From positions 29,551,501 through 29,615,500 of the forward strand of contig NC_068557.1 of the NCBI RefSeq assembly GCF_022201045.2: a stretch of DNA of 64,000 nucleotides, given 5' to 3'. Each line of letters begins with the position of its first letter. Position 1 is the first letter of the stretch. Under the pieces are notes generated by a model. The model worked only from the letters and a program-made list of their open reading frames with translations. It ran no database searches and had not been told where the DNA came from. Source of the stretch: Citrus sinensis. Its lineage: Eukaryota > Streptophyta > Magnoliopsida > Sapindales > Rutaceae. Below, piece after piece: positions 23,253-33,045 of this stretch. The position numbers were made by a program, and so were the translations under genes.

Positions 23253-25803
23253 AATCACTGAATTCAACAAAGACCAGCTCTGAAACAACAGAAATGCTAC
23301 AAAGCTTTCTATTCCTTTCTGGTTTGTTGTCCCAGAAACCAAACACACCCACCAGTGAAGCAGCGAAGAGAAGAGTGTGTTGCTTTTATGAAAAAGAAAA
23401 AAAAAAGAAAAAAAGAGAGAGAGAGACAGAGAGAGTTTAAAGAAGGCGAGATAAAGAGGAAACGAGATGGGTGAGGCGGTATAAATGGAGAGAGAGTTTA
23501 AAAGAGAAAGTGAATTAAAGCGAACCGGATATATAGCCTGAGGAAAACATTTTCCATATCTACTTTCAAATTTTGGGTTTTCAAAGATTTCAAATGAGAT
23601 GAAAATTGTACACAGTTTCAGTTTCAGCAAGCGAGCGAGTGAGTGAGATTGATTTTGTTTTGTTTTCGACTCCAGCGTATCCCAGTGCTACTGATACTGT
23701 CTAAAACACTTTCAAAGCGGGCCACTGCCAACGGCACTTTTGAAGTTTGGTCAAAGTGTTTTGTACTTATCTTCACCAAAGTTTTTATATATTTATTTAT
23801 TATTATACGGTTCTATTTCTTTTATTTTATTTATTTGTGAAGTAATTATGATTTTTTCCCCTTTTTTAAATAGAATTATCGTTTTTATTTTCCATAAACC
23901 CAAGTTTCCTTTCTTCTTCTTCTTCTTCTTCCTCTTTTCCTCTCTTGGAAGAGATACATTATCATATAAATAATTACGAAGACTAAAATAATTTGGTTGT
24001 GTAATCACCATGAGCGGGAAAAATTCAAGATCACCATTTCATATCATTGTTGATTGGAGCACCCAACCCACCAATAGATGTCGATATAATATTATTTACA
24101 TCTTTGCTTTGATCTCTAACTCTACTTGGGTTTGTTTCCATAAACAGCTGTATCAAATTCAATACTTACAAGATTAACCAATACTAGCTCTATCTCTATT
24201 TGGATTTTTTTATTTATTCATTTTTATTATTATTATTTTTTCTTCTGTAAGTTCGTCTAATCTTCTTCATTAATACTCTAACTAATCTTCCTCCTTCAAA
24301 TAATTGAATGAACTATCAAAGAACAAGAGCGATTTTTTCTATTTCGAAAATAAGAATTAAATTAATTACTCGTTGCAGTAACGAAAAGAGAGATTAGTAA
24401 CGACTGACTAGGCACCAATCAGAAATAAATTTATTAATCAAGAAAGCTCAAATTCTCCAATATAATTAAGAAAGTTAAATTCATAATATATATTGGCCAA
24501 TAAACACAATTCCCTCAAACTATTTAATTACTAAGAAGATTCAACAAATGATTTAATGAGCTGCATCCTGCATGATGGGTGGTTGTGTTGCTAGCCAATG
24601 TGTGCTTTTTTCTTTGTGTATAACAAAGCCACCATACATAGCATATAATTATTGTTGTTGTTGTTGGTAATGGTACTATGGATCGGTTGGTGGCTCAATA
24701 ATTGCCGAGAAATTTGCTGCGCTAATTTGTTACTCTCTACTGTTGTTAAAGTTCGTATAAAAATATAATAACATTTGCTAGCTATATAATGCGTGAAAAT
24801 CACGCCTCACGATATGAATTATTACTTATTTTAGGCCTACTCAATTGCTTTGCCGCTAGAAATGTGTTTAAGTGCTGCATTTTACCAGCTGAGGCCCAAA
24901 ACTTTTCAAACCCAGTAACATTTCAATTTGCTCTTTTGGATTTGACCATCTTTAGTTTCTAAATTTTAAATGACAACCGAAATCATGAATTTGGCCAGTT
25001 GAGAGTTGCGCGGATAATGAAATAAGTCATTTTTATTGTACAGATAACATAGCCTATTAATTCAAAAAAGTAACTCAGTATTAGACAAATTATGTTGCGG
25101 GCCTTGTGGTTATTATGAGTTTAAAAGAAGAATGTATGCATTTGATTAATTTTTATTAGTAAAGTCTTGTTTTATTTTATAATGACTAAAATAAACATAT
25201 ATTTAAATTATTTTTTATTTATACATCAAAGTTTATATATATATAAAAAAGATATAATTATTATTTAGTTAAAATATTAAAGTTATAATGAGAACTTTAG
25301 AAAGACATATTAACTTATTTAATAAGTTGCTTATAAAAGTAACCTGATATGTTTTAAAAGTTACCATCAAAATAAAGAAACCTATTAAATAAGCAACTTT
25401 TAAATAATCTAAGAAATACTATTTTTATTAAAACTTATGAAATAAGCTAATTTTGAACATCTTAACCGCAATCTCAATCGGACTCTTAATAAAAGATTCT
25501 AAATAAAAGAAGTTGGTATCGTAGTAATACACGTAACGCTAAAATTGGATGATAAATTTAATTAGTAGCTAACAAGAATAGGAACGGCTATGGCGAGACA
25601 ATAATAATATTCAATGGAAGATTCCACATATGTTCATTGCTTAATTTAATCCCAAACAAAACAATACTTTTTTTTCCCCCTCCCTTTTTGGTTGTTCTTT
25701 TTTAATGTTTAAACACCACATCATGACCATAACCATGATCATCCTTTAATCTTGTCGGGTAACATTTGATGGAGAAGATGGAATCAGTAGTTTTCCCTGA
25801 TTC

Positions 25804-26650
25804 TAGGCTTGGCAATTTAGCCCGACCCTAATTTTGGCCCGATTGACCTGACCCTAATTTTTAGGGCTTTGGCCCGAATTTTTAAGTTTAGGGTCGGGTT
25901 AGGGCCAAGATTTTAAGGTCCGAACAAATTTAGGGTTAGGGTCGGGCTTAATGCCGACCCGACCCTATTTAAAAAAAAAAAAAAAACTAACACAAGTTAA
26001 CACACGCACACAACACATCCTCACAACATCACACATTGTGCGTTTTTAATTTAATTGTATTGTATTTTTATTTGTATAAGACATGAATTTTTTTTTTTTT
26101 TTTATGTTGAGTTGTTGAATTGAATTGTGTATGATTAAAATGGTTGTGGAATTACATTGTGTGTTTTTAATTTAATTGCATTGTGTTTTTATTTATATAA
26201 GACATGAGTTTTTTATTTTTTATGTTGGGTTGTTAAATTGAATTGTGTATGGCTAAAACGGTTGTGGAATTACATTATGTATTTTTAATTTAATTGCATT
26301 GTGTGTTTTTAATTTAATTGCATTGAAAATATTTGATATATATTTGTGTATCATGGTTTAAAAAAAAATAAATTATTTATTAGTTAAATGGTAGATGCTT
26401 TATTGCCTCATTCGAATTCTTATATATGCAATGAAGAAGTTGATTTTTCAACATTGAATTATGGGTGGAAAATGGTTTCGGCAGGGTCGGGCTTAGCCCG
26501 ACCCGATGTTGACCCGATTCGGATCGGGCCCGACCCGACCCTAACTATAAATAGGTAGGGCCTTTTTAGGGTCGGGCTTTAATTTTTTATTGATCGGGTC
26601 GGGTCGGGTTTGGCCAAGCCCGAGCCCGACCCGATGTTTTGCCATCCCTA
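25804..26650. mobile_element. Non-autonomous hAT-superfamily transposon, 847 bp
   Basis: The element is bounded by a perfect 8-bp duplication, CCTGATTC, at 25796-25803 and 26651-26658. The terminal inverted repeat is imperfect: TAGGCTTGGCAA at the left, and TAGGGATGGCAA as the reverse complement of the right end. An 8-bp duplication with TAGGG-TGGCAA ends is the mark of plant hAT elements. Both ends carry clustered GGGTCGGGC/GCCCGACCC words (25815-25970 and 26485-26635), which would be subterminal transposase-binding motifs by analogy with Ac/Ds. The middle is AT-rich with an internal tandem repeat and no transposase frame, so it depends on an autonomous relative. Confidence 0.9.
26042..26320. 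repeat. Internal ~120-bp tandem repeat inside the hAT element
   Basis: Blocks beginning TTTTTAATTTAATTG(T/C)ATTG recur at about 26042, 26163, 26280 and 26303. The first two full units of about 120 bases also share GTATAAGACATGA-like and GGTTGTGGAATTACATT words. The third is cut short. Confidence 0.8.
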
Positions 26651-27832
26651 CCTGATTCAATCTTTTTGCTACGTGCTTTCATTTCTTCCCAATAAGTGAA
26701 ATTATGCTGTGGCAACTTAGCATTAATTTTATCTCCATATATATTGAGATTCACATATATAAGATTCTTCCTGTTGAAATTTGTTATATATGATGATTCG
26801 GTAGCTAATTAAGTTTAATATAATATTTCATCCCCTACTCTAAATACTAACCTTAAAAGTGGACAACGTAAACTCCCATAATCAATTCGTTACGATTAGA
26901 TCAGCCTAAATTAATTAAGTCGTAAGTTACTGCTTTTTCAAGTTGAATTCGTCTGAGATTGTCCATTCAATGAGATTTCTTAATGGCTCCTCCTGTCATG
27001 AAACTGCAGTTAATCTCGATCCCAGTAGATGAATTTGATATTTTTGGTCGTGTTGACTCCTTGTTACTTGAATAATATAGTGGTACAAATACGTGTAAGT
27101 ACTGCTAATAATTAATGCTACCAGAAACATTGCGAAACTTGAGCGTTACAGCATTTGACATAATCTCTTGTACTTGAGCCGATTTCAGGCGATTTATCAC
27201 TACTTATTTCATGTCTTATTCATTTTTCCTTTCCCGTTTTCGTCCTTCAATCTTCGGGTAACAACTAACAACCACTGTAATACAACCAGTCTCTATTTCA
27301 ATCAGCTATTAGTTGTTAAAGAAAGGAATCCTTTCATGTTTTGAAAAAAAAAGAAAAAAAAAAAAGTAGCAGGGGACTGGACCAGGAGAGGTTCAGGTCC
27401 CCGGCCTGGAGTAAAGGTCAAACCTAAGAAAGAGTGCAGTCAACAAATGTTTAAACTGTATGATAAAAGCTATGTTCACCGTTGGATCATCCATGCCCCA
27501 CACACGTGTTTCATACTTACTGAATAGACATCGCATTTGTACTTGTACACGTGCCCACATGCACTGGTAAAGAAGAACATGCGCCGCTGATTACAAAATT
27601 TGGCAGAGGAAAATGAAATTATCATCTACCATAAGAAGACACAGATCACGAGACCAATTATGCAAAGCCTAAAAGTTAAAACAAAATTATTGCCAACAAA
27701 TTCACTAGAATCAGAGACTCCCGTTGCAAAAATGTAATTAACATTGAGGCCTGGGCTGTAAAATTAATCTAATATTGGGGGTGGAAGACGTTCAAGTCCC
27801 AGAATTTTTAAATATTAACAGATTAGAATAAA

Positions 27833-28678
27833 GGGTGGGGCTATTTGAACCCACCAATTTACTCAATAAACCTAATTACTAAATAAACTCATCTTTAAAT
27901 TTTAAAATTTTAAATTTTACTCAGTAAACCCACTAAAATACCTAATATGTCCTTTCTAAACCTATTTTTTATAATAATAGTGATTTTACTCATTAAACCC
28001 ATAATATTCATTTATAAACCCATTAGAATGGAAATTGATTATTAATTAGAAATTTAATAATCAATTTTGAGTGAATGGCCCTCGTTCAAGGACAAATGAA
28101 TCAAAACATTCTAAATGAAGAAAATAGTTGTTATCATGAAATTATTTTTTTGAGTTATATTATAGTGGTGAGAAAAATCTTGTATGATGGTATGAAAATC
28201 TAATATGAGGAATTTGAGAAAAAATAATTTTTTCAGAATTTGGGAAAAAACAATAATTGATTATTAATTGAAAATTTAATCATCAATATTAATTAAACAA
28301 TTTTGAGTGAGGGGTCATTCCCAAACGAATCATAACAATTAAACAATTAATCCTCCATAAAATCAATATCCATCAAATCAATAACAATTAATTTTGTTAC
28401 TCTGAATCAACTCACATGTGCCCATTTAACAATATATATGGCTTGAGAGAATAATCCCACCTCTTGATTGATTAGGGTTTAATGAAAATTTGATTAGGGT
28501 TCTATAAAACTATGTTGAATATAAAGATGGGTTTAAAGAGTAAAAATTCTGTTTTTTTTTTTTTAATTATATTCTAGTGTCCATAACTGTAATTTAATTT
28601 AGGGGTATTTTAATGATAAAAAATTATTTTTAAAAGTGGGTTTATTGAGTAAATTAGTGGGTTCAAACAGCCCCACCC
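27833..28678. mobile_element. Mutator-like (MULE) non-autonomous transposon, 846 bp
   Basis: A perfect 9-bp duplication TAGAATAAA flanks it at 27824-27832 and 28679-28687. The left terminus starts GGGTGGGGCTATTTGAACCC, and the right end in reverse complement starts GGGTGGGGCTGTTTGAACCC. The inverted repeats match over about 40 bases with two differences. A 9-bp duplication with terminal repeats of this length points to the Mutator superfamily. The interior is AT-rich, with self-related stretches around 28025-28080 and 28255-28330. It encodes no transposase. Confidence 0.9.
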
Positions 28679-29459
28679 TAGAATAAACGGATTTCAACTA
28701 ACGAAATAGCACGTATTTTACAATCCTAACCCCACAGTGGTTACCTAATTACTATAACACTAATAAGTTAGTATTGTTCATTAAGGTTGTCATACAATTT
28801 ACTGTTGAAAGTTGATTGCATTAATACAATATCTATTTGAATAGCCGCCACTTGAAAAACTACATCAAACAAATCCTTGGATCTCGATGCCTCCTCAACG
28901 ACTTGCATAAATTAAACTTGTATATTTTATTATCCATAGTCGGATATTCCTTAATTTGTCATTAACAAATAAAAGATTCTGGTGGAGTTGATGGATTATT
29001 TTAATTTAATGTTAGATGTGAAATCTATATAAATAATTTTGTTATAAGCCCAACGCATATCTTGCGGTAAATTAGATATATATATTTTTTTACATAATGA
29101 GTAATAATAAAGGTGTTGATATAAAATTCTGGTCTATATAGTTGCGATAAGGTATCTATGCCAAATACTTAAATTTATTTGTTGGGGTAACGACTCAACG
29201 CTACAGCTCTTTCACTCGAGCAAATAACTTTGACTACAAACTTACTAAGTCAGATTACCTACGCTCACAATACTTAGTTAGGGGGAGAATTATTGAGAGA
29301 GAGAGAGTATATGAAAATAAAGTAAAAAGTTGTCTAACTCCTTTTATCTCTATTCTCTGTAGCTTTTATACCCAACCAGAATTATCGGCTTCCTCTCCCT
29401 CGTGATAATTGTTGGCTCGATAGTGCAATCGTGGGTGAATGAACAATGTGATTTCCATC

Positions 29460-29625
29460 GAGTGGGTTTTGTGCTCGAACTCTTTGGCGGTAACTCATGT
29501 GTTGATAACTGTCGTTGAGTGGGTTTTGTACCCGATCTCTTTGGAGGTAACCACGTGTTGGTAACTATCGTTGAGTGGGTTTCGTATCCAACCTCTTTGG
29601 AGGAAGGCCACATGTTAAGTTTTGA
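29460..29625. repeat. 57-bp tandem repeat, about three copies
   Basis: Units starting GAGTGGGTTT occur at 29460, 29517 and 29573. Each continues with a CTCTTTGG(A/C)GG block, and the first two with a GTGTTG(A/G)TAACT block. Spacing is 57 and 56 bases. The region is richer in GC than its surroundings and is open on both strands over about 70-100 codons, probably as a by-product of the repeat. Confidence 0.75.
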
Positions 29626-29996
29626 CCAAGTTTTTAATCCTACTCGATTATGGTCTCTCCTCGCACGCACTCAGGTCAACTATACTCACGCAACCAACCT
29701 CACACATCGTCAGGTATGACTTTCCTCGAGGCGTTGCTTTAGGCCGAGGGGATCATGTTCTGCTCGCACGTTTCTGGTCACGATGTTATTCACCCCAAAT
29801 AAACAGTAAATTTTTTTATACAAATTAATGTACTATAATTAAATTAGTTAAATTAAATAATTCTTTATTCATATAATTTATTTTTATTATTTTAAATTTT
29901 TATCCAACTAATAAATTTATACTATAATTTTATATAAAATATTTTAGTAAATGAAATAACGAATCGGTCCGGTCCGTCTTTGAAATGGATGATATC

Positions 29997-30012
29997 ACAC
30001 ACACACACACTG
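29997..30012. repeat. (AC)n microsatellite
   Basis: About eight AC units, upstream of the 30358 gene. Confidence 0.85.
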
Positions 30013-30357
30013 ACACACACTCTTGTTTATATTAGAAAAGTGGTTGTAGTCTGTATTTACTCACTGTAGAGGATTTTTGATTAAATTCGATTCGTTAGAC
30101 CACACAACTCTCCTCCTTCATTACACATACTTTTCCCACACAAACATATCACTTGAACACAAACCCCCCTCCCCCAACAACCCGGCCTTGCTGTCTTTGT
30201 CTTGAAGTTTCAGCAAATCAATCTCCACCCATTCTCCGCCGTTCCCAGTGGCCACATTACATCACAGAACAGACTACTCAAATGACAATGCCATTTATCT
30301 TCATCTTGAAGAATAATTATTACCCACCAACGGTGTAATCTCGCTCACATCACAAAT

Positions 30358-31362
30358 ATGGGGTGCTGTATCAGCACCAAGAGCGGAGCCCCAGGCTTAG
30401 CCTCAAAGAAACAAAAACACGGGAGATCTGATGAAGCTTCTTCACAGCTCAAGAAGGGTTTTAGCCACGAGAGTAGAGCTTCACCGCCACCGCCTGCTAT
30501 TGATCAAGAAGAAACTGTCAAAGAAGTTCTCTCTGAAACCCGTAAACCAAAAACAAAGCCAAACCCATACCCAGTTTTCGCTGCTCATATGAAACAAGAG
30601 TTGCAGCAAGAACAAGAACAAGAACAAGAACAAGAACAAGAACAAGAGAAAGAGGCCAAGATTAGTGATAGCCCCCGCAAAGTTGAAGCCTTTGCCAAGA
30701 ATGCTCAAGATAAGCAGAGCTTGAGCAGCAGCAATGAGGAGGAAATCATGTCTCAAGTGTCCGAGATTTGCAGCGTCAGCGTCAGCGAGAGCCTCTCAAC
30801 GATGACTAATGTTACTGACATGAGAGACATTGAAGAGGGCGAGCAAGAAGTGAGGCAACGACCGAGAGTGGTCACTAGATCTCCGGCAAAGCCGCCGCCG
30901 AGAAACGGCTTCAAAAGAGACCGGGTCGTCAACCAATCCCCCACTACGAGATCCGACCAATCACCCGCCAGACGAATTGGCAGCGCGTCCCCAGTTCAGA
31001 TTCATGACTCGGGTCGGGTCAAATACCCCGGGAGAAGGGACCGGGGCGAATGCTCCGGAGGAAGGTCCAGGTCCCCAGCTACAACAACAAGATCATCCGC
31101 ATCGCCTGCTTTCATGGGTCGGAGCCCATCGGCTAGGAGGACAAACCGGTCTCCGGGTCGGGCCAGTTCCGTACCGATTGAGAATGCTACTATTGGTACC
31201 ACCGGCATTAATAATAATAATAACAACAGTTGCAGCAGCGGTACAGTGGAGGGCGGCAAGTGGGCAAGTCATAATAACAATGGTATTAATGATCATTGTA
31301 GTAGTACGAATGAGTCACTTGAAAACCCACTTGTATCCTTGGAATGTTTCATCTTCCTGTGA
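30358..31362 (+). CDS. Putatively N-myristoylated MGCC basic, Ser/Arg-rich protein of unknown function
   Basis: Single open frame of 334 residues from an ATG directly after a CACAAAT leader to a TGA. It begins M-G-C-C-I-S, a strong context for N-myristoylation at Gly2 with palmitoylation at Cys3/Cys4, so plasma-membrane attachment is inferred. Order: a basic N-terminal part; an S-P-P-P-P patch; an acidic-polar (Q-E)n run (about residues 83-99) encoded by a CAAGAA repeat; a Ser-rich segment; many R-S-P and S-P-A motifs (about 170-265), possible proline-directed phosphorylation sites; an Asn run from an AAT/AAC repeat; and a hydrophobic end, L-E-N-P-L-V-S-L-E-C-F-I-F-L. The MGCC start and the V-S-L-E-C-F-I-F-L tail recur, as I recall, in a plant family of unknown role. 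No enzymatic domain is visible, and most of the chain looks disordered. Confidence 0.85.
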   Translation: MGCCISTKSGAPGLASKKQKHGRSDEASSQLKKGFSHESRASPPPPAIDQEETVKEVLSETRKPKTKPNPYPVFAAHMKQELQQEQEQEQEQEQEQEKEAKISDSPRKVEAFAKNAQDKQSLSSSNEEEIMSQVSEICSVSVSESLSTMTNVTDMRDIEEGEQEVRQRPRVVTRSPAKPPPRNGFKRDRVVNQSPTTRSDQSPARRIGSASPVQIHDSGRVKYPGRRDRGECSGGRSRSPATTTRSSASPAFMGRSPSARRTNRSPGRASSVPIENATIGTTGINNNNNNSCSSGTVEGGKWASHNNNGINDHCSSTNESLENPLVSLECFIFL

Positions 31363-33045
31363 AAATTTAAACAGTAATCACTCTTGTCTACGGTGCTTTT
31401 GTTAAATGATCAAAAATTTTTTTTTTTTTTTTAATTTCTGCATTTTTGGATTTTCATAATTTATGTGAATGTTTAAGTCAAAAGGTCAATTTGTGGAAAG
31501 TGCATTGATGGGATTGGTCACTTTGGTACGCAAGGTAAAGAAATTAAATTGAATTTCCTCTGCTTTTCCCTCTGCGACTGCATCTGTAAAGTGAAAGTGA
31601 GCAGGGGCCAGTTGGGGGAGTGCCTGCCTTGTAGTATAAGGGAAAAGATTGCATTTTTTTTCTAAAATGAATAATAATTGCATGATAAATAAACTATATT
31701 GTTTTAATTTTGAAAGATTTGAAATCAGAGAATCCTGTACCACTTTGTATTTCGAGATTGTTATCTGCAGAGCTTTTTGTTCACTTTCATTACAAATTTA
31801 CCAACATCAAACAGACAATCGAAAAGGGTTACTAGTAAGCAAAAGGGCTCGTGATTTCTAATGGCGGCAGTTCTCGTGACACTGTTAATAGGCTATAGCT
31901 GGCTTCCAATGATCCAAAATAGCTCAATAAAGGGAAAAAAAAAAGAAAAAAGAAAAAGGAAAGCAAAATCTTCACTGCCTTTTTCTTTTGGGACACAAGT
32001 CATGAAGATTAGTAAGTTCAAAATGGTCGTATAACAAAAAGCATTAATTTTGTACGAAAATCTTTTCTAGAAAACAGCTTCCAATCTTTTTTTCTTTTTT
32101 TTGGGGGGGGGGACAGTAAATGTACTCAACTGCTTTTCAATTTCTAAAAACTGATTGCATTTTATTTTAATTACAGTTTGGAAGCAAAGAAAACAAACTT
32201 TTGGAATGAGCCATTGAAATTTGGATGGAGGGAAACTCAATTTGTAGCCGTTGGCAATTAAGGAGGAGACAACATAGCGGTGGTCCTAATTTTTATAGTA
32301 ATTAGCCGTTAGTGGATATTAACAAAAAGAAATAGATTTAATGGGCAACAAAGTATCGGTCATTTTGGACTGTTTCGTTTGGTCGTCTCTTTCAGCATAA
32401 ACAAACAACAGTGGATTTTATCGTGATCAAATTAAATTCCATGGACAAAATGAGGAATGTCTTGAATTTCAAAGTTCAAAATTTGAGGCCATGCTGCTGA
32501 TGATAGATTATAAAGGTCACGAAACTTTCGCATTTTCAGTTTTCAACTTTTTGCATCGAGATTTCATTCTTTGGCATATTTGCGCCGGATAAGAAATTTG
32601 GTAGTGTAAAATTCAGACATTTAAATTTTGTTACTGATGATGTTCATCATGAGAGAGAGCTTCCAAATGTGTTCTTGCTTTCTCAACTTTCATTCTCTTT
32701 GCAACAACTGTGCTTTAACACAACAACAATTACATCTGTAAGGTGGCAATGCAGCCATCTTTTAAGGATCAGCAGCACAATTGGAAAAACTTTTGGAAAT
32801 GTAGACGCTGGAAATCAGGAATATATTGCTAGCTAGGTGAATCGGGCATTGGGGTAGAAAGATGCTTTGTCTGCTACACTAGTTGTGTTTCAGCTATGTC
32901 AAAGCTACCTACCTACCCATTAAACTGATGAGATATATATACATGACATAAACAGAACAAAGGCTAAATTGATCGAAATAAAAAGGAAATGGCTTGTGTG
33001 TTGTTGCAAGTAATATGCCTGAATTTGTAATCTGGAAATAGTTTT
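31363..33045. other. Intergenic region between two convergent genes
   Basis: Expected to hold the 3' untranslated ends of the 30358 gene (plus) and of the 33046-36541 gene (minus). It is AT-rich with poly-T at 31411-31432, an A/G-rich run near 31935-31965 and a G run near 32104-32112. No coding sequence, RNA gene or transposon boundary was recognised. Confidence 0.6.

Larger units (their letters stand above)
23253..30357. other. Intergenic region with two delimited DNA transposons
   Basis: The part next to 23252 (to about 23640) is the probable leader and promoter of the SRF gene, with GA-rich repeats near 23410-23435. A (TTC)n-like tract lies near 23910-23935. The rest is AT-rich and holds a hAT element (25804-26650), a Mutator-like element (27833-28678), a 57-bp tandem repeat (29460-29625) and an (AC)n tract (29997-30012), listed separately. 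The open frames at 29350-29828 lie over the 57-bp repeat. No gene was seen. The last 300 bases should be the leader of the next gene. Confidence 0.6.

Noticed and set aside
29180..29812. Possible solo LTR or DNA element with TTGGGGT...ACCCCAA ends
   Set aside because: I could not find a matching target-site duplication at either end, so it was not listed as a mobile element.
29350..29828. Overlapping open frames of 66-106 codons on both strands
   Set aside because: They lie over the 57-bp tandem repeat and show repeated peptide segments without any family signature.
30481..31405. Further open frames over the MGCC gene, on both strands
   Set aside because: Their leucine runs and low-complexity content are reflections of the QE and Asn repeat tracts; the plus-strand 334-codon frame has the lipid-anchor start and the conserved tail.
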